A program made the position numbers and the translations under genes. A DNA stretch of 64,000 bases from Nocardia brasiliensis (GTDB taxonomy: Bacteria; Actinomycetota; Actinomycetes; Mycobacteriales; Mycobacteriaceae): NCBI RefSeq assembly GCF_011801125.1, contig NZ_CP046171.1, positions 2,108,001 to 2,172,000 of the forward strand, in the 5' to 3' direction. Positions 1 to 9,043 of the stretch are shown in pieces (position 1 is the first letter of the stretch; every line of letters starts with the position of its first letter). Below the pieces are notes generated by a model, which had not been told where the DNA came from, did not search any database, and worked only from the letters and a program-made list of their open reading frames with translations.

Positions 1-425
1 CTGAGGGTGCGAGGGGCTGATCTCGCACCTGCGGTGTGCAGCGGAGGCGATGCAGAATTATTGGGGTCGCCGGTGGGGCCCGGGAATGGGCGCGCTGAAC
101 TACCGAGAAGAGTTGGTCAGACAGCAGGCGCTACAGACGCGCTTGTAGTCGACGTGGCGACGTGCCACAAGTCGTACTCCCGATGCGCGCATAGGGCTTA
201 TTGTGCCATGTCAGTAGCGGCCTTCCGACCCCTCGTCGGTATTTTCCGCACTTTGCCGGGAAATCCCCTGGACCATCACCCCGATATGTGACGGCTGTCA
301 TAGATCAACTACCTAATGCGGCTCGTGATGTGGCAATCGCATCCCAAGTGAGCTGCCTCACAATCGATTCGCGGCCGAGGTCAGCGGCTTGACCACAAGT
401 TATGTTGAGGTATCACACTGCCCGC
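1..425. other. No gene recognised at left edge
   Basis: This stretch has short open frames on both strands, but none has a convincing ribosome-binding site, domain or codon bias. It probably holds the upstream region of the gene starting at 426. No RNA gene or strong hairpin was seen. Confidence 0.4.
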
Positions 426-824
426 ATGAGTACCACATCGGTCGATACCGAACTGGACGCCATCCGCGCGGTCGTCGCCACCGTCCAGCACGCCCAGCAG
501 AACGAGCTCGTCGACGAGTTCGTCGGGCTGTTCCGTACGGACGCTATTTGGACCACGGGGCACGGTCGGCGCTTGTTCGGTCGGGCCGCGATCGCGGAGT
601 TCACCGCCGAGGCGCTGCCCGGCGCCATGCAAAACGGCACGGCCACCTACGAGGTCGAGCACGTGCTGTTCATCCGTCCCGACGTCGCCGCGGTGAAGGT
701 CGTCCAGCGCTACCTGAATCACGACGGCGAAATCACCGGCCAAGGCTCCCCGATGTACGTGATGTCGAAGGAGGACGGCCGCTGGCTGCTCACCGCCAAC
801 CAGAACACGCCGGTCGCCGACTGA
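426..824 (+). CDS. SnoaL-like SgcJ/EcaC family protein
   Basis: A protein of about 132 aa with the compact alpha+beta pattern of the NTF2/SnoaL superfamily, SgcJ/EcaC type. Visible features are an N-terminal helix (AVVATVQHAQQNELVDEFV), the segment FRTDAIWTTGHGRRLFGRAA, then alternating strands ending in LLTANQNTPVAD. Members are small cytoplasmic proteins often annotated as oxidoreductases or polyketide-cyclase-like, and the real substrate is usually unknown. The start at MSTTSV fits the family better than the in-frame ATG eight codons upstream. It is monocistronic, 58 nt ahead of hemW. The fold call is fairly safe; no specific reaction can be assigned. Confidence 0.75.
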   Translation: MSTTSVDTELDAIRAVVATVQHAQQNELVDEFVGLFRTDAIWTTGHGRRLFGRAAIAEFTAEALPGAMQNGTATYEVEHVLFIRPDVAAVKVVQRYLNHDGEITGQGSPMYVMSKEDGRWLLTANQNTPVAD

Positions 825-882
825 CACGATCCCTCCGCTGCCCGGGCGCGGCCCGGCAGTGGGGGACCGGCAGACTGAAGGG

Positions 883-2094
883 GTGAGTTCCCCTGCCGCG
901 ACCCCTGCCGATATCGAAACCTCCGAGCCCGTGCTCGGCGATTTCGGCGGGGGCGCGTTCGGGATCTACGTGCATGTGCCGTTCTGCGCCACCCGCTGCG
1001 GATACTGCGACTTCAACACCTATACGGCGGGCGAGCTCGGCACCTCCGCGTCGCCGCAGTCCTGGTTGGACGCGTTGCGTGGTGAATTGGCCACGGCGGC
1101 AGCGCGTTTCGCCGATTTGCCGACCGCGACCCCCGAGGTGGCAACGATCTTCGTCGGGGGCGGCACCCCCTCACTGCTCGGCGGTGACGGTCTCGCCGAC
1201 GTGCTCGACGCGGTCCGCGCGAACTTCACCCTCGCCGCCGACGCGGAGGTCACCACCGAATCCAATCCGGAATCCACGAATCCGGCCTTCTTCGAACGGC
1301 TGCGCGCCGCCGGATTCACCCGGATCTCGCTGGGCATGCAGTCCGCCGCCGCGCACGTGCTGAAGGTGCTCGATCGCACGCATACGCCGGGACGCGCGGT
1401 CGCCGCCGCCGAAGAAGCGCGCGCGGCCGGATTCGAACACGTCAATCTCGACCTCATCTATGGAACGCCCGGTGAGCGCGACAGCGACCTCGACGCCAGC
1501 CTCGATGCCGTCCTCGGCGCGGGCGTCGACCATGTCTCCGCCTACTCGCTGATCGTCGAGGACGGCACCGCGCTGGCCCGGCGGGTGCGCCGCGGCGAAC
1601 TGCCCGCCCCCGACGACGATGTCCTCGCCGCCCGCTACGAACGCATCGACGCTCGCCTGACCGCGGCCGGCCTGACCTGGTACGAGGTCTCCAACTGGGC
1701 CGCAGGCCCGGCCGCGGCCTGCAGGCACAACCTCGGCTACTGGGACGGCGGCGACTGGCTGGGTGCGGGCCCCGGCGCGCACAGCCACGTGGGCGGTGTC
1801 CGCTGGTGGAACGTCAAGCACCCCGCGCGCTACGCGGACCGGGTGGCCACCGGTGGTCTGCCCGCCGCGGGCTGGGAGGCGCTCACCGCCGACGAGCGCT
1901 ACACCGAGCGCCTCATGCTCGCCGTGCGGTTGCGCACCGGTCTGCCGCTCGCCGACCTCGACGAGTTCGGCACGAACGCCGCCGACCAGATCGTCGCCGA
2001 CGGCCTCGCGGCCCGGCACGACGGCAACCTGGTGCTCACCGACCGCGGCCGGTTGCTCGCCGACGGCGTGGTCCGGCGTCTGCTCGTGCCCTGA
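883..2094 (+). CDS. hemW: HemW, radical SAM heme chaperone (HemN-like)
   Basis: A protein of about 403 aa with the radical SAM signature CATRCGYC (CxxxCxxC) near residue 45, followed by GGGTPSLL and the HemN/HemW-type motifs ESNPES and SLGMQS. HemW is thought to bind heme and a [4Fe-4S] cluster and deliver heme to respiratory proteins. Family members were long misannotated as oxygen-independent coproporphyrinogen oxidase, but lack the extra N-terminal cysteine and C-terminal features of true HemN. GTG at 883 is preferred; an in-frame ATG lies at 859. In mycobacteria the counterpart (Rv2388c) sits at the same end of this syntenic block. Confidence 0.92.
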   Translation: MSSPAATPADIETSEPVLGDFGGGAFGIYVHVPFCATRCGYCDFNTYTAGELGTSASPQSWLDALRGELATAAARFADLPTATPEVATIFVGGGTPSLLGGDGLADVLDAVRANFTLAADAEVTTESNPESTNPAFFERLRAAGFTRISLGMQSAAAHVLKVLDRTHTPGRAVAAAEEARAAGFEHVNLDLIYGTPGERDSDLDASLDAVLGAGVDHVSAYSLIVEDGTALARRVRRGELPAPDDDVLAARYERIDARLTAAGLTWYEVSNWAAGPAAACRHNLGYWDGGDWLGAGPGAHSHVGGVRWWNVKHPARYADRVATGGLPAAGWEALTADERYTERLMLAVRLRTGLPLADLDEFGTNAADQIVADGLAARHDGNLVLTDRGRLLADGVVRRLLVP

Positions 2095-2202
2095 CGCCCG
2101 CCCCCATCGCGTGGTTCGGGATTTTTCGCGGACTCCTGGGTTGGTTCGGCTATCGCTGAGCCGGTGATCCTTGTAGGCTTCGGATCAACCCCAAGGAGAT
2201 TC

Positions 2203-2412
2203 ATGTCCCCGGCACGACACATCACCCTCATCCACGAACCGGGCGAATTCGCCGAGGCGCGGGCAGCGGAAAAGGCCGAAAATGCGCGACAGAGCGCAGT
2301 GGCCGCCCGTACGGTCGCCAGTTATTCACAGAATGCCGATGATTGCCAGTCCCTATTGGCAATGCTCGGGTTGGACGCACTCGCCGGTAAACAAGCCAGA
2401 GTCTGCGACTAG
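2203..2412 (+). CDS. Small conserved-looking hypothetical protein
   Basis: A 69-aa product that starts at ATG 2203 behind a strong ribosome-binding site (CCAAGGAGATTC). It is mostly helical and charged, with an alanine-rich central helix (AEARAAEKAENARQ) and a C-terminal CQSLLAMLGLDALAG segment. No signal peptide, membrane segment or known domain was recognised. The good ribosome-binding site and actinobacterial composition argue for a real gene. Function unknown. Confidence 0.6.
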   Translation: MSPARHITLIHEPGEFAEARAAEKAENARQSAVAARTVASYSQNADDCQSLLAMLGLDALAGKQARVCD

Positions 2413-2717
2413 CCTCACCTGCGCCCGAGGCGCGTGCCCGCCGGCTGAACCGCGGCGGTGGTGTGGCCTGATCTGGCTGCCGTACCGATTCCTCGTGCGC
2501 GGGCGCGTTTTCCAGTCGTCGCGGTAGTGTCGCTGCGACTGCGTCGTTTTATGTCCGCATCGCGCTGGTGCGGGACGATTGCTCGCGTCCTAGCGAGGCT
2601 CGGCGCGCCACATTACTCGCTGGTCTTCTGCGCCCTGATTCGGACATCCGCGGCGCGAGATCCGCCGAATCTTCGTATCGTTCAATGATCGGAATCAAAG
2701 CACCCAGGGGGAGTGCG
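2413..2717. other. Non-coding stretch
   Basis: About 305 bp between the small gene and the phosphatase gene. No supported gene, hairpin or RNA was seen. An open frame runs in phase upstream of the phosphatase start, but its residues look unlike a protein domain. Confidence 0.4.
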
Positions 2718-3419
2718 ATGGATTGTGCGCACCGAAACGACCTTGAACGAGTGGAACTGCTCTACGCGGTGCGGCACGGACAAAGCACCTCGAATATCGC
2801 GGCCGAGACCGGAACCTACGGGGAGACCGACGATATGGCGATCGGCCTGACCGACCTCGGGCAGCGGCAGGCCGCCGCCGTCGGACGTCGGCTGGTCGCG
2901 ATGGCGCCCGACGAGCGACCCGAACTGGTCCTGTGCTCGCCGTATCTGCGCGCGGTGCGAACCTGGCAGGCGGCGGAGCGGGAATTATGTTCCGCGGCAG
3001 TGCCTTTGCCTTGCTACCGCGTGCACCCGCGGCTCTACGACCGGCATCGAGGACGGCTCGCCCACCTGCCCCCGGCTGCCGTGCGAGAACGCTTTCCCGA
3101 CGAAGCCGCGCGAGAAGCCCGCGACCCGCTGGGCTACCGGCCGCCGGACGGTGAATCCTTTCGCGATGTCGCGGTTCGGTTGCGCGACGTGGTGGCCGAC
3201 CTCGAAGCCGATCGGCGGCACCGTCGCGTGCTGATCGTGGCGCACGACGCGGTTGTGCTGTACCTACGGCAGATACTCGAAAATCTGACCGACACAGAGG
3301 TTTTGGCGATCACCGAGGGCGGGCTCGCCGGAAACGGCTCGCTCACCTGCTGGCGTAGAGCCGGGGACGGCTTCGCGCTCGAATCCTACGATCAGCGCGA
3401 TCATCTGCCGCAGGAATGA
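2718..3419 (+). CDS. Histidine phosphatase family protein (phosphoglycerate mutase-like)
   Basis: A 233-aa cytoplasmic protein with the phosphohistidine catalytic motif VRHGQSTSN near residue 18 and the second catalytic histidine in IVAHDAVV, as in the histidine phosphatase superfamily branch 1. RHG followed by Q rather than the common E is tolerated in the family. The ATG at 2718 is preferred because AGGGGGAG precedes it; an in-frame ATG at 2685 has no such site. The gene is alone and converges on the regulator gene at 3440. The substrate cannot be read from sequence; phosphosugars, phosphoserine and nucleotides are all known for relatives. Confidence 0.85.
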   Translation: MDCAHRNDLERVELLYAVRHGQSTSNIAAETGTYGETDDMAIGLTDLGQRQAAAVGRRLVAMAPDERPELVLCSPYLRAVRTWQAAERELCSAAVPLPCYRVHPRLYDRHRGRLAHLPPAAVRERFPDEAAREARDPLGYRPPDGESFRDVAVRLRDVVADLEADRRHRRVLIVAHDAVVLYLRQILENLTDTEVLAITEGGLAGNGSLTCWRRAGDGFALESYDQRDHLPQE

Positions 3420-3439
3420 CTTTCGCGCCTGCGCTGAAA

Positions 3440-4699
3440 TCAAGGCTCCAACAGGTTGTTTCGCATGGGCGGAGGCAGCGCGACGATCTGTTGCGAGATG
3501 TGGCGACGGACCTGGCCCACCCGAAGTTCGGCGGGCAGCGATTGCCAGACCTGACGGATCAGCGAGCGGGCCTGATCCGGGTCGCCCTGCCGGGTGCGCA
3601 TCGCCGCCATGTCCAGGTCGAGCAGCGAGCGACCGACCTGATCCTTGTCCGCCATCGGCAGGCTCAGCATGCGCTGCCGCAGCTCCTCCGCCGCGCGCCA
3701 GTCGCCGATCGAGCTCAGCGCGTGCGATTGGTGCCAGCGCAGGATGTATTCCGAAATGCCGAGATTGTCATCGGATTTCGCGTCGGACGGCAGACTCGCG
3801 AACATCCGCTCCGCGGCCTGCACCCCCTCGATCGCCTCCCGGCGCCGACCGATCCTGGCCTGGATACCCGCCTCGGCGAGCAAGCCGAAGACCATGGCCG
3901 AATCCGGCGCCGAGCCGCCCGCGGCCTGAGCCGCACGGGCCATCGCCAGCCCCTGATCGAGTGCGTGGCGGTAACACTCGTGCGTGTGCGCCATGTGCCC
4001 GTGCAGCCACGCCTCCACCTCCCGGTCGCCGGCCAGCCGCGCGGCGCGGCGCGCCTTGTAGAACCACATGAACGTGTCGTGCAGATCGGCGACATCGTTC
4101 ATCCGAAAGGCGATGAGCCCGGCCAGAACCGCCTCGATTCGATGCAAGCGCCGATGCATGTCGGCGGAGTGGTCGGTCAGCTGCAATTGCTGCACCTGCG
4201 CCAAATCCCGCATGCGCGCTGGGATGTACTCCGAGGGCGGCAGCACGTAGACCAGATACCCGCAGAGCGCGAGGCTGGATTCCAAGGCGCGCAGTATCTC
4301 CCACGCCGTCGGCCCACCGCGCACCACGGCGGGCAAGACGATTCGACGCGCGGGCGCGTCATCGGTGTAGTCGTGGCCGAACCCGAGCCGATCGGGCCGG
4401 GTGCGATACAACCGGCACAACGCGTCGAGGAACTGATACGACGGCATGTCCAACCCGGTCTCCCAGCGGGACACGCTCTGATGCGACAAACCGCGACACG
4501 GTGATTCGGCATTGACGATCTGCTGCAACCGCTGTGCGACATCGACGAGCGTGAACCCGTAGGCGATACGATGGGCGCGCAGCAGCGACACCCCGCAGTG
4601 CGCCCGAACGGCATGGACTGTCTCCCAGGTCGAAGACCCAGCGGCTTCGAATTCGCGTACGACACGGCGTCCGCACGCGATGCTGTGCTGACTGCTCAC
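3440..4699 (-). CDS. XRE-type regulator with a TPR-like C-terminal half
   Basis: A protein of about 419 aa starting at GTG 4699 behind GGAGCAGGG. Residues 50-90 form a helix-turn-helix of the XRE type (GFTLVDVAQRLQQI, then LSHQSVSRWETGLDMPS). The rest is a long series of helical pairs resembling tetratricopeptide repeats (for example AAERMFASLPSD and WRAAEELRQRML), as in actinobacterial regulators that sense peptides or cell state through a helical repeat domain. Its frame stays open 170 codons upstream, but that extension looks like non-coding high-GC sequence and has no domain. It converges on the phosphatase gene. The target is unknown. Confidence 0.8.
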   Translation of the reverse strand: MSSQHSIACGRRVVREFEAAGSSTWETVHAVRAHCGVSLLRAHRIAYGFTLVDVAQRLQQIVNAESPCRGLSHQSVSRWETGLDMPSYQFLDALCRLYRTRPDRLGFGHDYTDDAPARRIVLPAVVRGGPTAWEILRALESSLALCGYLVYVLPPSEYIPARMRDLAQVQQLQLTDHSADMHRRLHRIEAVLAGLIAFRMNDVADLHDTFMWFYKARRAARLAGDREVEAWLHGHMAHTHECYRHALDQGLAMARAAQAAGGSAPDSAMVFGLLAEAGIQARIGRRREAIEGVQAAERMFASLPSDAKSDDNLGISEYILRWHQSHALSSIGDWRAAEELRQRMLSLPMADKDQVGRSLLDLDMAAMRTRQGDPDQARSLIRQVWQSLPAELRVGQVRRHISQQIVALPPPMRNNLLEP

Positions 4700-4879
4700 C
4701 CCTGCTCCAGATGACTGGCTATGCACTGATCGGACGTGCGCCGGCCTCGGCAACGTCCGCGCCATCGACGGTATCCCTGAGCTGGTCCAAGGTCCAGGTT
4801 CGTGCGGTTCTGCGCGCGATGCGTGCAAGCGAGCCGACGACCCTGGCCCGGCCTGTGCGCCGGCGGCAGGCTGTTGCGC

Positions 4880-5170
4880 ATGAAAAGAATCAGAATCGTC
4901 GGTGGGGTCCCGGCGAGCCCGTGCCAGACCGGTGCGGAGGGACACTCGTCGTTCATCACGCAAATCGCGCACGTGCTGACCGCTGTTGGGACCGTGGTGA
5001 CCGCTTTGGCGGCCTTTGTCGCCTGTGCGGCGGCACTCAATACCTGGAGTGTGAGCGTTTTGGCCGCGGCATGGGTGGTGGCGGGATGGTTGGCGCGTGG
5101 TCGCCGATGCCACTGCGCCGCTGATCGCAAGCATGCCCGCAGCCACCAGGTCGTGGAGGGGGCCGTCTAG
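4880..5170 (+). CDS. Possible small two-helix membrane protein
   Basis: A weak candidate of about 96 aa inside an otherwise empty 630-bp gap. It has two adjoining hydrophobic stretches (around IAHVLTAVGTVVTALAAFVA and SVSVLAAAWVVAGWLA) after a basic N-terminus, and a Cys/His-containing tail. The ribosome-binding site is poor and the frame overlaps long antisense frames. It may be chance translation of GC-rich DNA. Confidence 0.25.
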   Translation: MKRIRIVGGVPASPCQTGAEGHSSFITQIAHVLTAVGTVVTALAAFVACAAALNTWSVSVLAAAWVVAGWLARGRRCHCAADRKHARSHQVVEGAV

Positions 5171-5330
5171 GCCCCTGACAACCAGAGGTGCCTGCTCAGG
5201 CGTGAGCGACACCTGAAAAAAACCCGTCAGTACGGAACTGGCGGTGCGTCGCGCTGGGTAGGCTCAGCGCATCAACGGCACCGCGCTCGCACAACGCAGA
5301 ACATCTATCGACCTGCGTGGTATCGGTGCG

Positions 5331-6404
5331 TTGATCTTGCTCACCGCATCGTTCGCCATGCTCACCGTGTTCTCGCGGTTTCTCGACACCGGATTCACTG
5401 TCGCCCAACAAGTTTACCTACGCGCCGGTGTCGCGTTCGTGATCGCGGCGTTCGCGTTCGGCCGCTGGATTCGGTGGCGGGTGATATTTCGCGCAGGCGT
5501 CAGGGAATGGTCGGTGATCGTGGCGCGCACCGTCTTGCTGTACGTCGTCGGCACAACACTGTTCGCGAAGGCCGCGACGATGACGACGGTCAGCAATATC
5601 TCGTTCATCGCCGCCCTACCGCTGGTCGCGGCACTGGGATTGGTGTTGCGCAGGGTGTCCGTTACCGCGGTGCGAATCTTTTTCGTCAGTGGGTCCGCGA
5701 TCGGGGTCGCGATCTTGTCCGGCTTCGGTATGAGCTGGGGCGGACCGCTTTCCGGTAAACAGGGTGACGCGATCGCGTTGCTCGCCATGATCGCGATCTC
5801 GCTGAGCTACCTCGGCCGGGACTGGCACAGCGGCACGTTGAACAACTACGAGATCACCGCGCTGACGCTCGGGGTCGGTGCACTGGGCGTCGCATTGACC
5901 TCTTTGTGCCAGTGGGAAGGTCTGCCGCAGGTGCCCGCCGACGTCCCGCCCGCGATGCTGTGGACGGCGATCGGAATCGCGGGCGGGCTGAGCGTGCTGA
6001 ACGTCTTCCTGATGAATTTCGCCTTCGAGCGGGTGGATCCGGTGCAGGGCGGCAATCTGCTGACCCTGGAATGCGTCTGGGGTCTGCTGTTCGGCCTGCT
6101 CTTCTTCGGTCAGGTGCCGTCCTGGGCAGGCATCGCGGGCGGGGTGCTGATCGTATTGTGCGCGGTGGGACTCAACATCGCCGACGGGCGGGCACCGGCC
6201 GACCCGCAACGCGGTGAATCGGTTCCGGTCCAAGTGGACCAGCGCGAACAACCGGATTCGGTGAAATGGACGCAGCTGCCGGGCGCTCCGGAACCGCTGC
6301 GCGCGGAGGATGCGGCGCAGTACGCCGGCGACGACGTGGCGCAGTACGCCGGTGCCGTCGGGCCGGTGTTGCCGGGATCCGGTTCCGGCCAGGAGCAGCG
6401 CTGA
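5331..6404 (+). CDS. EamA/DMT-family transporter
   Basis: A protein of about 357 aa with ten hydrophobic segments arranged as two EamA repeats, ending near residue 285, followed by a polar tail of about 70 residues. EamA proteins export or import small metabolites across the cytoplasmic membrane. The first usable start is TTG at 5331, but the first membrane helix (GIGALILLTASFAML) begins upstream of it, and an in-frame stop at 5259 leaves no ATG or GTG between. The true start is therefore unclear. The tail has a short repeat (AAQYAGDD, then VAQYAGAV), and the stop codon lies in a small tandem repeat. Confidence 0.8.
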   Translation: MILLTASFAMLTVFSRFLDTGFTVAQQVYLRAGVAFVIAAFAFGRWIRWRVIFRAGVREWSVIVARTVLLYVVGTTLFAKAATMTTVSNISFIAALPLVAALGLVLRRVSVTAVRIFFVSGSAIGVAILSGFGMSWGGPLSGKQGDAIALLAMIAISLSYLGRDWHSGTLNNYEITALTLGVGALGVALTSLCQWEGLPQVPADVPPAMLWTAIGIAGGLSVLNVFLMNFAFERVDPVQGGNLLTLECVWGLLFGLLFFGQVPSWAGIAGGVLIVLCAVGLNIADGRAPADPQRGESVPVQVDQREQPDSVKWTQLPGAPEPLRAEDAAQYAGDDVAQYAGAVGPVLPGSGSGQEQR

Positions 6405-6467
6405 GTGGGCTGCCAGGTGTAGCGCTGAGCGGGCGGCAGGTATAGCGCTGAGCGGGCTACCAGGTGT
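6397..6467. repeat. Three-copy 23-24 bp tandem repeat at convergent gene ends
   Basis: Three imperfect copies, each starting AGCGCTGAG, lie at 6397-6420, 6421-6443 and 6444-6467. The first copy contains the stop codon of the EamA gene and the last contains the stop codon of the espG-like gene on the other strand. The middle copy is one base shorter. Confidence 0.75.
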
Positions 6468-7230
6468 CTTGTGTGTCCGCCAACCGCTCGAGCGAGCGGT
6501 CGATCCAGGTGGCGAACTGGGCGGTGAGGTCGGCCGGGGTGGCGGGGCGGACGGCGATGTGCGGGCCGCGGGCCTCGGTGTAGCGGCCGTCGTCGGTGAT
6601 GTCGTGCCACTGCAGGACATGCCACGGATCGGCCTTGGTGTGCCACGGTGCGGCGACGAGCACCGCGGTGCCGCCGCCGTCGGCCGGGCGGCCGAGGAGG
6701 CGCTGGTACTGCTCGCGCGGGGTCTGGCGCGCCACATCCTCGAAGTAGCCGTTGCGGCGCCCACCGATGTCGTCGGGATGGAAGGTCGCCGGCGCGGCAC
6801 TGCCCGGCGCGCAAGACGGAATGGATTGCACGACACGGGCGGGCAAGGCTTCCGGCCGGAACATCCGTACCCGGATCGGGCCGTGCTCGGCTTCCGTGCC
6901 CGCCTGCATCAACGTGACCGCGCGATACTGATTGCGTGCGCCGATGATCCGGTACTCCCGGAAATCCCCTGGCCCGGTGCTGTTCTTGTGTCTGCTTGTG
7001 CCGCCGAGGATCTCGATCCGCAGATCCGAGGTGCTCAGCGTGTGCAACGCCAGCTGGATCTCCTCCAGCTCATCGGCGGAGTAGCGGTCGCGGACCGCGC
7101 GCCGGTGCGCCGCGAACTCGTCCCGCAAAGCGAACCGGCTGGTGTAGCGCAGCGGGCTGGGCAACCGATCATGAGCATCGGAATACCAGAGCGACGCGAA
7201 ATCGTCCGGCTCCCAACTCCACTCAGCCAT
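6457..7230 (-). CDS. EspG-family ESX secretion-associated chaperone
   Basis: A 257-aa protein that starts MAEWSWEPDDFASLWYSD, the tryptophan-rich opening typical of nocardial EspG-like proteins, and shows the alternating alpha/beta pattern of the EspG fold. EspG proteins are cytosolic chaperones that bind the helical tip of a PPE partner in PE-PPE pairs and route them to the cognate ESX secretion machine. The start at ATG 7230 has AAGGAG upstream. It is the last gene of the array, 86 nt after the full PPE-like gene, which is the expected partner. No ESX membrane (Ecc) genes are present in this window, so the secretion machine must be encoded elsewhere. Confidence 0.85.
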   Translation of the reverse strand: MAEWSWEPDDFASLWYSDAHDRLPSPLRYTSRFALRDEFAAHRRAVRDRYSADELEEIQLALHTLSTSDLRIEILGGTSRHKNSTGPGDFREYRIIGARNQYRAVTLMQAGTEAEHGPIRVRMFRPEALPARVVQSIPSCAPGSAAPATFHPDDIGGRRNGYFEDVARQTPREQYQRLLGRPADGGGTAVLVAAPWHTKADPWHVLQWHDITDDGRYTEARGPHIAVRPATPADLTAQFATWIDRSLERLADTQDTW

Positions 7231-7316
7231 GCCTGCTCTGCTCTCCTTCACCTGGTTCGATCTTGCCCGCGGGAAATGGCGGCCCGCGCCGCTACCACCA
7301 TGTTTCGTCCGGTACG

Positions 7317-8528
7317 TCAGGTGGGGACGTCGCCGCCGATCACACCGCCGGGCACCGTCTTCGGGAGCTCACCGAGCAGCTCGTCGGTGTTCTCCTGCGT
7401 GATCAGGTAGTCGGGGATCTTGTGCTCGGCATCGTCATCGGACTTGCCGCGCGCCCCCGCTCCCGGAGCGCCCATGCCGGCCGGGCCGGTCGTACCCCGC
7501 GCCGCGGCCGCCGCCGCGGCGGCCGGGTTGCCCGAGGTGCCCGGTGTAGTGGGCACACCGGTGCCGGGGATGCTGCGGCCCGGCTGCGGTGCGGTGCTCG
7601 GCGTTCCCGGGCTACCCAGGCTACCCGGGATGCGCGGGCTGCCGGGACGGCCCGTGGGGCCCGGTGCGTATGGCGTGCCGGTGCCCGTCGAGACCGTCTT
7701 CGTCGGATCCGTCGCGGTGCTCGGACTCTGCGTCGTCGACGTGGTGCCGGCCGGCGTCGTCTGCGTGCCGCTCGGAGACGTGGTCGAGGACGGCGTGGTC
7801 TGCTCGGACGCCGCCGGATCGGTCTGCTGCTCCGTCGTACCCGGCTCGTCCGGCTTCCCGTCCCCGTTCGTGTCGCCCGGAACCCCGGAGTTCGTAGAAC
7901 CGGGATCGGTGCCAGGAGACGCAGGTTGCGAAGGCTGACCGGTGCTCGTGTTATCGATGCGGTAGCCGCCAGGGGGAGGGGCGGGGATGTCGACCGCCTT
8001 CGTGGGGCTGGTGGGGGTGGGCAGCACGGGGATCTTGCCGTCGATTTGGCTGAATGGCTTCACGTAGTGCTCATTCATCGCGACACGTGCTTTTTGCGTC
8101 TGCTCCGACTGATCGGACTGCAGATCCCAACGGTTCGGCGGCCACAACCATGATGTCCACGTGACGACCACCGGATCGGGAATCGCCTTCTTGGTGTTGA
8201 CGATTGCGGTCGCGGCGTCACGCACGCGGGTGTGCAGCTCGGCGAGGGACGGAGTCAGCGCCAGGGCATCGGCTGTGTAGTCGTGGATCGACTTCTTCGA
8301 CGCCTCAGCGGCCGGGCCGGACCACGCCTGGGCGATCGAGTTCTGGATCGAACGAGCGAAGGTGTCGACGCCCTGCTCCCAGAGCTGGTGCATCTGCCAG
8401 TATCTTTCGGCCTGGTTGATCGCTTCGGTCGTGTCCAGCGGATCGAAAGCGTCCTTGATCTCCGGGTGATCCCAGCTGTCGGTGTGCTCGCCGCCGCCTG
8501 GGATCCGTGGGGGTTCGTATCCGCTCAT
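7317..8528 (-). CDS. Full-length PPE-like ESX substrate with Pro/Ser/Thr-rich tail
   Basis: A 403-aa protein. Residues 1-160 are helical with a PPE-like opening (MSGYEPPRIPGGGEHTDSWD) and the segment SIAQAWSGPAAEASKKSIHD, where W-S-G resembles the WxG turn of ESX substrates. Residues 190-350 are a low-complexity Thr/Ser/Pro/Gly linker, and a short acidic C-terminus follows. Its ATG overlaps the stop of the PE-like gene as ATGA, indicating translational coupling, and espG follows. This is the only complete PPE-like copy; three truncated 5' stubs of the same gene lie in the array. Likely exported as a heterodimer with the adjacent PE-like protein. Confidence 0.82.
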   Translation of the reverse strand: MSGYEPPRIPGGGEHTDSWDHPEIKDAFDPLDTTEAINQAERYWQMHQLWEQGVDTFARSIQNSIAQAWSGPAAEASKKSIHDYTADALALTPSLAELHTRVRDAATAIVNTKKAIPDPVVVTWTSWLWPPNRWDLQSDQSEQTQKARVAMNEHYVKPFSQIDGKIPVLPTPTSPTKAVDIPAPPPGGYRIDNTSTGQPSQPASPGTDPGSTNSGVPGDTNGDGKPDEPGTTEQQTDPAASEQTTPSSTTSPSGTQTTPAGTTSTTQSPSTATDPTKTVSTGTGTPYAPGPTGRPGSPRIPGSLGSPGTPSTAPQPGRSIPGTGVPTTPGTSGNPAAAAAAAARGTTGPAGMGAPGAGARGKSDDDAEHKIPDYLITQENTDELLGELPKTVPGGVIGGDVPT

Positions 8529-9004
8529 CGGGCAGTTCCGTCCGGGAGGAGGTAGGGGCCGGCAGGGAGTTGGGCCGGAAGCCGTTCCGGGAGGGTCGTG
8601 TTCAGTTGAATGAATGAGGTGGCGAACTCGCTGTCAGCCTGCATCATTCGCTCTCGGACCGCGCGGTATGCCTCCTGAATGTCCTCGACGATCTTGTAAT
8701 GCTGGTCCATGATCGCGTAGACATCGTTACTGTCTTTCGACTGCTTGGCCTTTTCCTTGAACCGGTCGACAACGGTTTTTCCAGAGACCATCTTCTCGGT
8801 GTTCTCGCCCAGGCCCCAGGTCGGTTGTCGTGCGATTTGCTCGGCAAGTCCTTGGATCTGTCGGATCGCGCCCTTGAAGAACTCACAATCTCGGTCGATG
8901 TAAACGAACTCTTCCGGCTTCATCGTGACCGTCGCGTGCCCATCCCGGGCTGCGTTGATCAGGTTTGCCATGGGTCGAGCTGCTGGCGTCGTGTCGTCGC
9001 CCAT
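8525..9004 (-). CDS. PE-like helical ESX partner, array copy 1
   Basis: A 159-aa mostly helical protein of the small partner family in this array. Conserved blocks are RPMANLINAARDG, EEFVYIDRDCEFFKGAIRQI, WGLGENTEKMVSG, then YKIVEDIQEAY and RERMMQAD, and a fixed tail AQLPAGPYLLPDG. YKIVE matches the general T7SS export motif YxxxD/E after a W-containing turn (WGLG). It occupies the PE position ahead of PPE, but the sequence is not a classical mycobacterial PE domain. It lies 39 nt downstream of a DUF3558 lipoprotein gene and overlaps the full PPE-like gene by ATGA. The exact family name is uncertain. Confidence 0.78.
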   Translation of the reverse strand: MGDDTTPAARPMANLINAARDGHATVTMKPEEFVYIDRDCEFFKGAIRQIQGLAEQIARQPTWGLGENTEKMVSGKTVVDRFKEKAKQSKDSNDVYAIMDQHYKIVEDIQEAYRAVRERMMQADSEFATSFIQLNTTLPERLPAQLPAGPYLLPDGTAR

Positions 9005-9043
9005 TGGGTCTGTCCCTCCCGGTGAGTACGGTCGTCCACGCGC

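Noticed and set aside
1..400. Open frames at the left edge (for example 7-291)
   Set aside because: There is no ribosome-binding site, family motif or codon pattern to support them.
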